From Sphingomonas sp. (GTDB lineage: Bacteria > Pseudomonadota > Alphaproteobacteria > Sphingomonadales > Sphingomonadaceae): a stretch of 64,000 nt of DNA. The DNA lies in the NCBI RefSeq assembly GCF_003248515.1, contig NZ_QFOB01000005.1:248001-312000 (forward strand), written 5' to 3'. Numbering within the stretch: position 1 is the stretch's first letter; each line of letters opens with the position of its first letter. The translations under genes were made by a program, and so were the position numbers. The notes beneath the pieces were generated by a model. It did not search any database, was not told the origin of the DNA, and saw nothing but the letters and a program-made list of their open reading frames with translations. Shown here piece by piece: positions 45,658 to 53,301 of this stretch.

Positions 45658-46119
45658 ATGCGCCGTAGCCTGATTGCCTTGTCCGCCACCGCCATACTGC
45701 TTGCGGGCGGCGCCCAGGCCGCCGAGCCTGGCCGCCGCTATCTCGCGCCGCGTCAATCACTTCCCGGCACGCCGCAGCCGCCGTTCAGCGAGGCGGTCGA
45801 GGCGAATGGCACGCTCTACGTATCGGGTATGATCGATCTCGATCCGAAGACGGGCAAGCCGCCGGCTACCTCCGAGGAAGGCGCCAAGCTGGTGCTGGAT
45901 GCCTTCAAGGCGACGCTGGCCGAGGCGGGCTACACGATGGACGATCTGGTGCAGGTGCAGATCTTCGCGAAGGACCTTGCCGACTTCCCGATCTTCAACA
46001 AGGCGTATGTCACCTATTTCACCGGGCCGAAGCCCGCGCGCGCCTTCATCGGTGCGGGCAACCTGCTGGCGGGTGCCCATTTCGAGGTGATGGGCATCGC
46101 GGTGAAGAAGGCGAAGTAA
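45658..46119 (+). CDS. RidA/YjgF-like protein with an export signal
   Basis: A 153-residue member of the RidA superfamily (2-aminoacrylate/imine deaminases). Unlike classical cytoplasmic RidA it begins with a clear signal peptide (MRRSLIALSATAILLAGGAQAAEP). The conserved core is present: FSEAVEANGTLYVSGMIDLD, DLVQVQIFAKDLADF, and PARAFIGAGNLLAGAHFEVMGIA, holding the arginine and glutamate used for imine hydrolysis. It lies 38 bases after purK. The role of exported RidA proteins is not settled. Confidence 0.85.
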   Translation: MRRSLIALSATAILLAGGAQAAEPGRRYLAPRQSLPGTPQPPFSEAVEANGTLYVSGMIDLDPKTGKPPATSEEGAKLVLDAFKATLAEAGYTMDDLVQVQIFAKDLADFPIFNKAYVTYFTGPKPARAFIGAGNLLAGAHFEVMGIAVKKAK

Positions 46120-46138
46120 AGCGGGTGGCGGCCCTCCG

Positions 46139-46594
46139 CTAGAGATCCAGCTTGAACCCGACATGAGTTGGGACGAAGCCCATGCGCTTCCAGAAGCGGT
46201 GGGCATCGGCCCGCGAATCATGCGAGGTGAGCTGGACCGAGGCGCAGCCCGCTGCCCGGCATTCCGCGACGGCCCAGCGGACAAGCTGCTCCCCCCGGCC
46301 ATTGCCGCGATGGCGGGCGGCGATGCGGACCGCCTCGATCAGGCCCCGCAGGCTGCCACGCCGGGATATGGCCGGGATCAGCACGATCTGGATCGTGCCG
46401 ACGATCAGGCCCTCTTCCTCCGCCACGATCAGGCGCTGCCGGGGCGTCGCCTGGATCGCACGAAAAGCGGAGAGATAGGACGGCGCCAGCGGGAGCGAGG
46501 CATTCTCGCGCGTGGCGCCCAGCGGATCATCGGCCAGAAGCCCGACGATCGCAGGCAGATCGGCTTCGGTGGCGTCACGGCAGAGGAAGCGCAT
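46139..46594 (-). CDS. GNAT family N-acetyltransferase
   Basis: A 151-residue acetyltransferase: N-terminal RDATEADLPAIVGLLADD, the strand LIVGTIQIVLIPA, and the acetyl-CoA-binding motif A with RHRGNGRGEQLVRWAVAE then GCASVQLTSHDSRADAHRFW. The substrate is unknown. It converges on the exported RidA gene and is preceded by a 116-base gap with no visible gene. Confidence 0.88.
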   Translation of the reverse strand: MRFLCRDATEADLPAIVGLLADDPLGATRENASLPLAPSYLSAFRAIQATPRQRLIVAEEEGLIVGTIQIVLIPAISRRGSLRGLIEAVRIAARHRGNGRGEQLVRWAVAECRAAGCASVQLTSHDSRADAHRFWKRMGFVPTHVGFKLDL

Positions 46595-46710
46595 TCCGGC
46601 ATTCTATGGGATGGTGGCGATCGCCACAAACCTGCGTTTGGCTTGTCCGGAGCGGTTTTCGATCCGCTTGTGCCGGGCCGGACAATGCCTCCGCCGGCCT
46701 CGCAATCATT

Positions 46711-47640
46711 CTAGCGGATCGCGCCTTTCGCGATCAGGCGGGGGAGGAGCGTGATCGCACCGAGGATGGGCCATCGGCGCTGCCAGGGCCGGATCGTCAC
46801 CTTCTGCCCGGAATGGCGCGATATCTTCCAGGCGAGATAATCGATCCCGCCCGCATAGGTGGCGCTGGCCTTGGCAAGGCGGGCGAGCGTCAGCAGCTTG
46901 CCGTTGCGACGCAGCTTCGCCCAGCGCCCGGCCGCTGCCGCCGGGCTCCAGGCGTTGGGCACTTCACCGTTCGGGCCGACACCGTGCTCCCGTGCGATCG
47001 CGGCCAGAACGGCGCGTGCGAAGGCGTGATAGCGGGCGGGATCCGCATCGACGACGGATCCGGGACGGTTGGCGCGCTCGGCGCGAAGCTCCGCGCCATA
47101 GGTGAGGCGGAAACCCTCGCGCCAGATATCCATGTCCGCGACATCGCCGGTGCCGGTCAGCATCGGCAGCGTCAGTTCGAACAGGGTCGGCGCCGCGCGG
47201 GCGATGGCGTCGACGATGGCGGCCGTCGCGATATCGCCCGCCACCCAGACCAGCCGTGAGGGCTGGGCGAAGCGGGCCCAGACGGAGACTGTCTCCGCCT
47301 CCGGGCCGTTGAGACGGGCGAAATCGTCAGCGCTCAGCACCGCATATTTGGCGATCAGCCCTTCATGCTCGAACGGGAAGACGTTTGGCGGAAGCAGGCG
47401 ATTGGCGCGCGCCAGCCACGCACGATCGAAGGCCCGGCCATAGCTTTCGACGATCAGGTAGAAATCCAGCATCAGCCCGTCGAACGACTGTTCGCGCAGA
47501 CAGGAGCCGTAGAAGAGCACGCCCAGCGCGGACGGATGCCGCGCGGCGATGGCGGCCGCCATGGCATTCACGGCGGCCGGCACGGGAACGGCCAGTTCGG
47601 CGGCGACGAGGTCGCGGAGCGCCGGCGCCCCTGCGCTCAC
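46711..47640 (-). CDS. TAM41-like nucleotidyltransferase-fold protein
   Basis: A 309-residue protein starting at GTG 47640, four bases after the lipid kinase stop. Residues 40-67 read GVLFYGSCLREQSFDGLMLD then FYLIVESY, the YGS...D...V(E/D) pattern of the nucleotidyltransferase fold in TAM41/Mmp37, the mitochondrial CDP-diacylglycerol synthase. A second TAM41-like block is IAKYAVLSADDFARLN (from residue 96) followed by SVWARFAQPSRLVWV. There is no strong signal; the C-terminus is basic and may contact membranes. Many alphaproteobacteria carry such a gene annotated hypothetical. CDP-DAG synthesis is inferred from motif and the adjacent kinase. Confidence 0.6.
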   Translation of the reverse strand: MSAGAPALRDLVAAELAVPVPAAVNAMAAAIAARHPSALGVLFYGSCLREQSFDGLMLDFYLIVESYGRAFDRAWLARANRLLPPNVFPFEHEGLIAKYAVLSADDFARLNGPEAETVSVWARFAQPSRLVWVAGDIATAAIVDAIARAAPTLFELTLPMLTGTGDVADMDIWREGFRLTYGAELRAERANRPGSVVDADPARYHAFARAVLAAIAREHGVGPNGEVPNAWSPAAAAGRWAKLRRNGKLLTLARLAKASATYAGGIDYLAWKISRHSGQKVTIRPWQRRWPILGAITLLPRLIAKGAIR

Positions 47641-47644
47641 GGGA

Positions 47645-48610
47645 TCAGGCCGCGAGGCGGACGAAGGGCAGGGGATCGGTGTGGCGCAGCACGATGGTGC
47701 GGCCGGCGCCGGCCTGGAACACTTCGCCATCGAGGATCACGCTCGAACGATCGCCCGAGATGCGAATCTCGTCGCCGCTTTCCACCTGCATGCCATGGAG
47801 CCGGCCATAATCGAGCTTGCCGAGGGCGCTCGTGATGACGGCGCGCAGCAGGGCCAGCGGATTCTGATCGACAACCAGCAGCTGCAACGCGCCGAGCCTG
47901 CCGCTCGCAGGTACGTTCGATCCCAGCAGCAGCTTGCGCAGCGTCGTCACGATCAGCAGCGAGAAATGGCCCTGTATCTGGCCCTGGCGGATCAGCTGGA
48001 CCTTCACGGCGGAGGGACGGGGCGGCAGGAAGGCCGCGCGCATCCCCAGCACGAGCGAGAGCATCAGCGCGAAGAAGGTGAGGATGTGGCTCAGCCAGTT
48101 GGGCAGGCCGAGCGGGTAGATCTTGTTGCGGCAATAGAGGATCGAATCGGCCAGCCCCGCGCCGCCGAGGAACATGCCGAGCACGGGCGCGCCATCATCC
48201 TCACTAAGAGCGATCAGTTCACGGCTGACGATATGATCCTGGAGCGGACCGCGTGCGATTTCCAGCACGCGCTCCAGCGCCACGATGGGATCGCCGACCG
48301 CGCCCAGATCCAGCGCGATCAGATTGGTCTTGCCGTTGGGCAGCACCGCCACGGGCGGCGGCTTCGTGCCGAACTGGCCGCCATGATAAAGCTCGGTCAG
48401 CGTCGACTGGACCGTACCGTCGCCGCCATTGATGACGAGGATGGCGGGATCGACGCGGGCAATCGTCTTCAGCGCCGCGCCGATCTGGTCCGCGCTTTCC
48501 ACCTCATAGTGGAAAATTTCCGGATGATCGGCGCAGAAAGTGCGGACGCGCGGCAGCAAGGACCGGTTGCCGGTCGATTGCGGGTTTGAAAGAAGCGCGA
48601 TCCGGGTCAT
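47645..48610 (-). CDS. Diacylglycerol kinase family lipid kinase
   Basis: A 321-residue protein of the DAGK/LCB5/YegS family. The nucleotide-binding motif is LVINGGDGTVQSTL (GGDGT near residues 62-66), followed by VAVLPNGKTNLIALDLG, where the usual GTANDFAR-type motif is altered. It lacks a signal peptide; the hydrophobic stretch ILTFFALMLSLVLGM may dip into the membrane. Likely substrates are diacylglycerol, ceramide or sphingoid bases; the last is worth considering in a sphingolipid-making lineage. It is in operon with the TAM41-like gene. Confidence 0.88.
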   Translation of the reverse strand: MTRIALLSNPQSTGNRSLLPRVRTFCADHPEIFHYEVESADQIGAALKTIARVDPAILVINGGDGTVQSTLTELYHGGQFGTKPPPVAVLPNGKTNLIALDLGAVGDPIVALERVLEIARGPLQDHIVSRELIALSEDDGAPVLGMFLGGAGLADSILYCRNKIYPLGLPNWLSHILTFFALMLSLVLGMRAAFLPPRPSAVKVQLIRQGQIQGHFSLLIVTTLRKLLLGSNVPASGRLGALQLLVVDQNPLALLRAVITSALGKLDYGRLHGMQVESGDEIRISGDRSSVILDGEVFQAGAGRTIVLRHTDPLPFVRLAA

Positions 48611-48618
48611 GTTTCCTG

Positions 48619-49152
48619 TCAGCGTTCCGCAGTCGCGACCGGCTTCACCGATCCGCCCTGCACATAATTGAGAACCACGGGCACCTTCGTCACGCCCGCC
48701 ACCTTCACCTCCACCGAGGCGGGCGAGGGGCGGCGCTTGAAGATCACATCCATCAGCGAGAAGCTGGGATTGCCGGAAAAGCCGCCGCCATCCGACATGT
48801 CCGATTTGCCGCTGCCATTCACGTCATGCCGGATCGAGACGGCATAGGTGCCGGCGCGGGGCACGGGCATGCACACCTCCATCGATCCGCTGGTGGGCGT
48901 GGGCAGCTCGATCCGCTCGATATAGGCGCCCTTGTCGAAATAGGTCTTGGGATCGCCGCCATAGGATTGAAGGCGGATCATCCCGGTGCGGCTCTTGAGC
49001 CCCAGTACATGGACCAGCATGGCCTGTTTCTCGGATCCCGGCGCGCAATCGGCGGCGTGCGGACCCACGATCGCGGCGGTGGCCGCGACGGGCGCGACGA
49101 CGCTGCCCGCGCAGAGCGCGGCGGCGGCGACAGGCACGAGAAGTTTAGACAT
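48619..49152 (-). CDS. DUF2141 family exported protein
   Basis: About 177 residues with a signal peptide (MSKLLVPVAAAALCAGSVVA through ATAA) and a beta-rich body matching DUF2141, seen in SVEVKVAGVTKVPVVLNY, AGTYAVSIRHDVNGSGKSDM and GGGFSGNPS. DUF2141 proteins are small periplasmic or outer-surface beta proteins of unknown function. The start at 49152 was chosen because the open upstream extension is not signal-like. It is eight bases upstream of the lipid kinase gene on the same strand, possibly one operon with it. Confidence 0.82.
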   Translation of the reverse strand: MSKLLVPVAAAALCAGSVVAPVAATAAIVGPHAADCAPGSEKQAMLVHVLGLKSRTGMIRLQSYGGDPKTYFDKGAYIERIELPTPTSGSMEVCMPVPRAGTYAVSIRHDVNGSGKSDMSDGGGFSGNPSFSLMDVIFKRRPSPASVEVKVAGVTKVPVVLNYVQGGSVKPVATAER

Positions 49153-49287
49153 GACCAACCAACTCCCGGAAGCTATAGGCCACCGCCACCGGCGATGGGC
49201 GAAACACGCCCCCATGCCGACTGCAGATTGGCGGCGATTGCGGCCAGATCATGGTGACGGAGCGTCGGCATTTTGAATTCTGGCAAG

Positions 49288-50478
49288 ATGGTCGATCGTT
49301 ACCTCGCCCGCCTGATCGCCGTGCCGCTGGCGGCGACCCTGGTGATCGCGGCGATGCTGCTGCTGCTCGACAAGATGCTTCGCCTGTTCGATTTCGTCGC
49401 GCAGGAAGGCGGGCCGGTCAGCGTGGTGTGGCGGATGCTGGCGAGTCTGATCCCCGAATATCTTTCACTCGGCATCCCGATCGGGCTGATGCTGGGCATA
49501 TTGCTCGCCTTCCGCAGGCTGGCCACCACATCCGAACTGGATGTGATGCAGGCGGTGGGCATGAGCTATGGCCGGCTGCTGCGCGTGCCCTTTTATTATG
49601 CGGGCGCGCTGGCCTTCGTGAATCTCGCCATCGTCGGCTTCGTCCAGCCTTATGCGCGCTATGCCTATGAGGGGCTGCGCTACGAGCTGCGCTCCGGCGC
49701 GCTCGGCGCATCGATCAAGGTGGGCGAATTCACCAAGCTGGGCAAGAAGATGACGCTCCGGGTGGAGCGCAGCCAGGATGGCGGGCGCGAGCTTTCCGGC
49801 CTGTTCGTGATGGCGCAGGGCGATGACGGCAAGAGCCTTGCGGTGACGGCCGAGCATGGCCGCTTCATGGCGACCGACGATCCCGACACGATCATCCTGC
49901 GCCTGCGCAACGGCAGCCTCGTCCACAATGCGCCCGGCTTCGCCGCCCCGCGCGTTCTGACCTTCGTGAATCACGATCTGCCGATCGATCTGCCGCGCGA
50001 GGAGAAGTTCCGGCTGCGCGGCGGGCGCGACGGGGAGATGACGATTCCCGAACTCGTCCGATCGGGCCACAAGAACGGCAATCCCCTGCTGGAGCGTGCC
50101 CGCAGCCGCGCCGAATATCATTTCCGCATGGTGGAGGTGGCGACGATGCTGCTGCTGCCGCTGCTCGCGGTCGCGCTGGCCGTGCCGCCCAAGAGATCCA
50201 GTTCGGCGCTCGGCGTCTTTCTCTCGATCGTGATGATCGTGACCTATCACAAGGTGAATGAATATGCGGAGGCGCTCGGCAGCCTCGGGAAGATCGATCC
50301 GTTGATCGCCCTGTGGGTGCCCTTCGCGATCTTCGCGGGGCTGATCTGGTGGATGTATCATACGCTGGCGCACAAGCCGGGCGGACAGCCGATCGGCGCG
50401 CTCGAGCGCAGCGCCGACAAGGCGTGGAAATGGGTGCGCAGCCGATTCTCCAGTGATCGCAAGGGCAAGCCGGCATGA
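49288..50478 (+). CDS. lptF: LPS export ABC transporter permease LptF
   Basis: About 396 residues, an inner-membrane permease that with LptG and LptB2 extracts lipopolysaccharide from the inner membrane. It has the YjgP/YjgQ fold: transmembrane spans near 10-30, 50-70, 95-115 and three near the C-terminus (EVATMLLLPLLAVALAVPP then FLSIVMIVTYHKVNEYAEAL), with a periplasmic beta-jellyroll between. ATG 49288 aligns with the E. coli LptF start; a TTG at 49273 is an alternative with a better ribosome site. Overlaps lptG by ATGA. Confidence 0.92.
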   Translation: MVDRYLARLIAVPLAATLVIAAMLLLLDKMLRLFDFVAQEGGPVSVVWRMLASLIPEYLSLGIPIGLMLGILLAFRRLATTSELDVMQAVGMSYGRLLRVPFYYAGALAFVNLAIVGFVQPYARYAYEGLRYELRSGALGASIKVGEFTKLGKKMTLRVERSQDGGRELSGLFVMAQGDDGKSLAVTAEHGRFMATDDPDTIILRLRNGSLVHNAPGFAAPRVLTFVNHDLPIDLPREEKFRLRGGRDGEMTIPELVRSGHKNGNPLLERARSRAEYHFRMVEVATMLLLPLLAVALAVPPKRSSSALGVFLSIVMIVTYHKVNEYAEALGSLGKIDPLIALWVPFAIFAGLIWWMYHTLAHKPGGQPIGALERSADKAWKWVRSRFSSDRKGKPA

Positions 50479-51575
50479 GCGCCGGCCCCGGATTCCTGCC
50501 GCCGCGCACGATCGGCTGGTATCTCGCGCAGACCTTCGTCTCGCGATCGCTTGCGGTGCTGGCCGCCCTGGTACTCGTGCTCATGACGCTGGATCTGCTG
50601 GGCGAATCGGGCGACATCCTCGCCTATCCCGGCAATGGGCAGGCGGCGATCCTCCATTATGTGGCGCTGCGCGTGCCGCAGATCATCGCCCGCTTCCTGC
50701 CTTTCTCGGTCCTGCTCGGTACGCTCATCACGCTGGTGCGCATGAATGCGAACAGCGAGATCATCTCGATGAAGGCCGCCGGCATCTCCGCGCACCAGAT
50801 TCTGGCGCCGCTGGGTTTCGCCAGCCTCGCCATTGCGGGCCTTTCCTTCTGGTTCAACGATCATGTCGTGGCGCGCTCCACCGCCGCGCTCACGGCATGG
50901 CAGAATGTCGATTACGGCCCGGTCAGGGATACGCGCGGCGTGGTCGACAATGTGTGGGTGCGCGATGGCGAGGATCTGATCCACGTCGATCACGTCACCG
51001 GGCGCGGCGCGGCCGCGCGGCTGATCGGCGTGGAATATTATGATCGCACGGCCGACAGGCTGACGGTGATCGCCAAGGGCGAGCGCGGCCAGTTCGTGAA
51101 TGGCGCGTGGAAGATCGACAAGGTGCAATTGTTCGATGTTCGCAGGGGGGCGCTCCGCGACTTCCCGTCGATGACGATCGGCAAGGGCATCGCGCCCGAC
51201 CGCTTCACGCTGGCCTCCGTGGATGGCGACAGCCGTTCGTTCCGTTCCTTGTGGGAGGCGATCGGGGAGCTTCAGGCGAGCGGCCGGCCCACCGGCGCGC
51301 TGCGCACGATCCTGTGGCACAAGATATCGGGGCCGCTCTCGACCATCCTGATGCCGCTGCTGGCGGGCGTCGCCGGCTTCGGGCTGGCGCGATCGGGGCG
51401 CCTGTTCCTCCGCGCCGTGATCGGCATGGCGCTGGGCTTCCTCTATTTCGTGGCGGACAATTTCGCGCTGGCGATGGGCAATCTCGGTGCCTATCCGCCG
51501 CTGCTGGCCGCCTGGGCGCCCTTCCTGCTCTTTTTCCTCATCGGCGAGGCGGTGCTGATCCGCACCGAGGAGTGA
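50475..51575 (+). CDS. lptG: LPS export ABC transporter permease LptG
   Basis: A 366-residue partner of LptF with the same architecture: an N-terminal span (LAVLAALVLVLMTLDLLGES), RIIARFLPFSVLLGTLITLV-type second and third spans, a periplasmic jellyroll of about 170 residues and the C-terminal spans ISGPLSTILMPLLAGVAGF and GMALGFLYFVADNFALAMG. Coupled to lptF before it (ATGA) and to a flippase-type gene after it (GTGA). Many sphingomonads lack classical LPS, so the cargo may be another lipid or a glycolipid. Confidence 0.92.
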   Translation: MSAGPGFLPPRTIGWYLAQTFVSRSLAVLAALVLVLMTLDLLGESGDILAYPGNGQAAILHYVALRVPQIIARFLPFSVLLGTLITLVRMNANSEIISMKAAGISAHQILAPLGFASLAIAGLSFWFNDHVVARSTAALTAWQNVDYGPVRDTRGVVDNVWVRDGEDLIHVDHVTGRGAAARLIGVEYYDRTADRLTVIAKGERGQFVNGAWKIDKVQLFDVRRGALRDFPSMTIGKGIAPDRFTLASVDGDSRSFRSLWEAIGELQASGRPTGALRTILWHKISGPLSTILMPLLAGVAGFGLARSGRLFLRAVIGMALGFLYFVADNFALAMGNLGAYPPLLAAWAPFLLFFLIGEAVLIRTEE

Positions 51576-53122
51576 CGAGCGGGCCGGCGCCGGCGGAAGA
51601 CGAATCGTCGATCATCGCCCATGAGGCCCGGCGCAAGGCGGCCAGGGGCGTGGGCTCGGTCGCGCTTTCGCGGCTGGGCGCCGTCGTCGAGGTGGTGAGC
51701 CAGCCGGCCTACACCTGGATGTTCGGCCTGCCCACCTACGGCCTCTACATGGTGCTGTGGAGCCTGGTGAACATCACAGAAAATGTTCTGGATCTGGGGG
51801 TTACCAGTGGGTTGCAGCGCATTCTTCCCGCCTGCCGCGAACCGGCCGAGCGGGCGAGGGCCGTGCGCGCGGCGCTGCTGCTGGGCGTGCTTCCCAATCT
51901 GATCGTCGGCGCGCTGGCCTGTGCGCTCGCCCCGATGATCGCCACCCTGCTGAACGTGGCGGCGGCGGATAGGGCGCAGCTCGTGATGGGCATACGCCTG
52001 TTCGCCTGGGCGTTGCCGCTGTGGGCGATCATCGAGGTGGCGACATCGGCCGTCCGCGCCAACCATGCCTTCGGCCCGGAAGTTCGCGTGCGCCTGATGT
52101 GGGAGCAGCTCGCCCGGCTTGCGGCGGCGATCATGCTGTGGGCGGCGGGCGTGCGGACGCTGGGCCTGCTGGGCGCGCACCTGATCTCGCTCGCCTTCAC
52201 GGCGGCGTCCGCGCTTCGCCTGCTCAACCGCTATGTGCCGCTGGCGGACGTGATCGCCCTGCCGGCGGGACGCGCGGCGACGCGGGACATGGCGCTGGCG
52301 GGGCTTTCCGTGCTGCCGGCCAATATCCTCAGCCGCGCGTTCAGCGATCTCGCCACGATCGTCGCCAACATGCTTGCCCCGGGCGCGGCCGGGGCCTCGG
52401 CCGCGGGCCTATATGCGATTGCGCGCAAGGTTTCGAGCATACCGCAGATCGTGCGGCAGACGTTCAGCTATGTGCTCGGTCCGATCGCGGCGGCGGCGGC
52501 GCGCGGCGATCGCGCCACCCTCCAGGGCCTCTACGATTTCGCGGTGCGCCTGTCGCTGCTGCTCGCGGTGCCCACCTGCATCGCGCTGGCGGCCGCCGGC
52601 CCGGCCATTCTCGGCGCGTTCGCGAAGGGCGCCGAGGCGGGCCTGCCGATCCTCGTCATCCTGTCGCTCGCCCGGGGGATAGAGGCCGCGATCGGCCCGG
52701 CTTCGTCGATCCAGCAGGTGATCGGCCGGCGCGTGCTGCCGCTCATCAACAGCCTGATCGCCGTGCTGGCGGCGGGCGTGGTTCTGATGGCGACGGCGGA
52801 CCGCTGGCCGGGCCTTGCCGTCGCGCTCGCCGTGGCGACGGGGCAGGTGGTGGTCGCGGTGCTCTCGATCGGCCAGCTGAGCCGGGAGGAGGGACTGGTC
52901 GCCTTCGCGCCGCCCTTCCTGAGGACGCTGCTCGTGGCGCTGGGCGCCTCGCTGGCGATCCTGCTCCTCGCCTGGGCGACATCCCCGCTGCCGCTGGCGG
53001 CGAGCGGCATGTTAACCATCATCGGCTGGCTGGCGGCGACGTGGGGCGCCCTTCGGCTGGGGCTCGTCGACTCCGACAAGCGGGCGCTGGGGAAGGCGGC
53101 CAGACGCCTCAAACTAGCGTAA
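51572..53122 (+). CDS. Polysaccharide/oligosaccharide flippase family protein (Wzx-like)
   Basis: A 516-residue protein with about twelve to fourteen hydrophobic spans in the MOP superfamily pattern. The first span contains RLGAVVEVVSQPAYTWMFGL then YGLYMVLWSLVNITENVLDL, and later spans show ATIVANMLAPGAAGASAAGL and RQTFSYVLGPIAAAAARGDR. It probably moves lipid-linked sugars across the inner membrane. It starts with a GTG overlapping the lptG stop, so it is translated together with lptF and lptG. There is no clear terminator after it. Confidence 0.85.
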   Translation: MTSGPAPAEDESSIIAHEARRKAARGVGSVALSRLGAVVEVVSQPAYTWMFGLPTYGLYMVLWSLVNITENVLDLGVTSGLQRILPACREPAERARAVRAALLLGVLPNLIVGALACALAPMIATLLNVAAADRAQLVMGIRLFAWALPLWAIIEVATSAVRANHAFGPEVRVRLMWEQLARLAAAIMLWAAGVRTLGLLGAHLISLAFTAASALRLLNRYVPLADVIALPAGRAATRDMALAGLSVLPANILSRAFSDLATIVANMLAPGAAGASAAGLYAIARKVSSIPQIVRQTFSYVLGPIAAAAARGDRATLQGLYDFAVRLSLLLAVPTCIALAAAGPAILGAFAKGAEAGLPILVILSLARGIEAAIGPASSIQQVIGRRVLPLINSLIAVLAAGVVLMATADRWPGLAVALAVATGQVVVAVLSIGQLSREEGLVAFAPPFLRTLLVALGASLAILLLAWATSPLPLAASGMLTIIGWLAATWGALRLGLVDSDKRALGKAARRLKLA

Positions 53123-53190
53123 CTGCTGGATTTTGTGCGACAGAACGAGTTTCCGCAGGGATCAGCGGAAAATCGATCATTCGGTGTTCA

Positions 53191-53215
53191 GGAACCGGAC
53201 ACGGGCAATATTGTT
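53191..53215 (+). promoter_or_regulatory. EcfG-like promoter upstream of the glycosyltransferase
   Basis: GGAAC at 53191-53195, a 17-base spacer and GTT at 53213-53215 match the -35 and -10 elements used by EcfG/SigT, the alphaproteobacterial general stress sigma factor. The start codon is 87 bases beyond. The same region has the palindrome AATATT-GTT-AATATT at 53207-53221. The usual C before GTT is a T here. Confidence 0.45.
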
Positions 53216-53301
53216 AATATTCGCCAGATGAAGCACCGCTCCTCCCTCCCTGTCAGGATGTCCGGAAGGCGGTGTGCTGTCCATTCAGGTGAGTTGATCC
53301 G

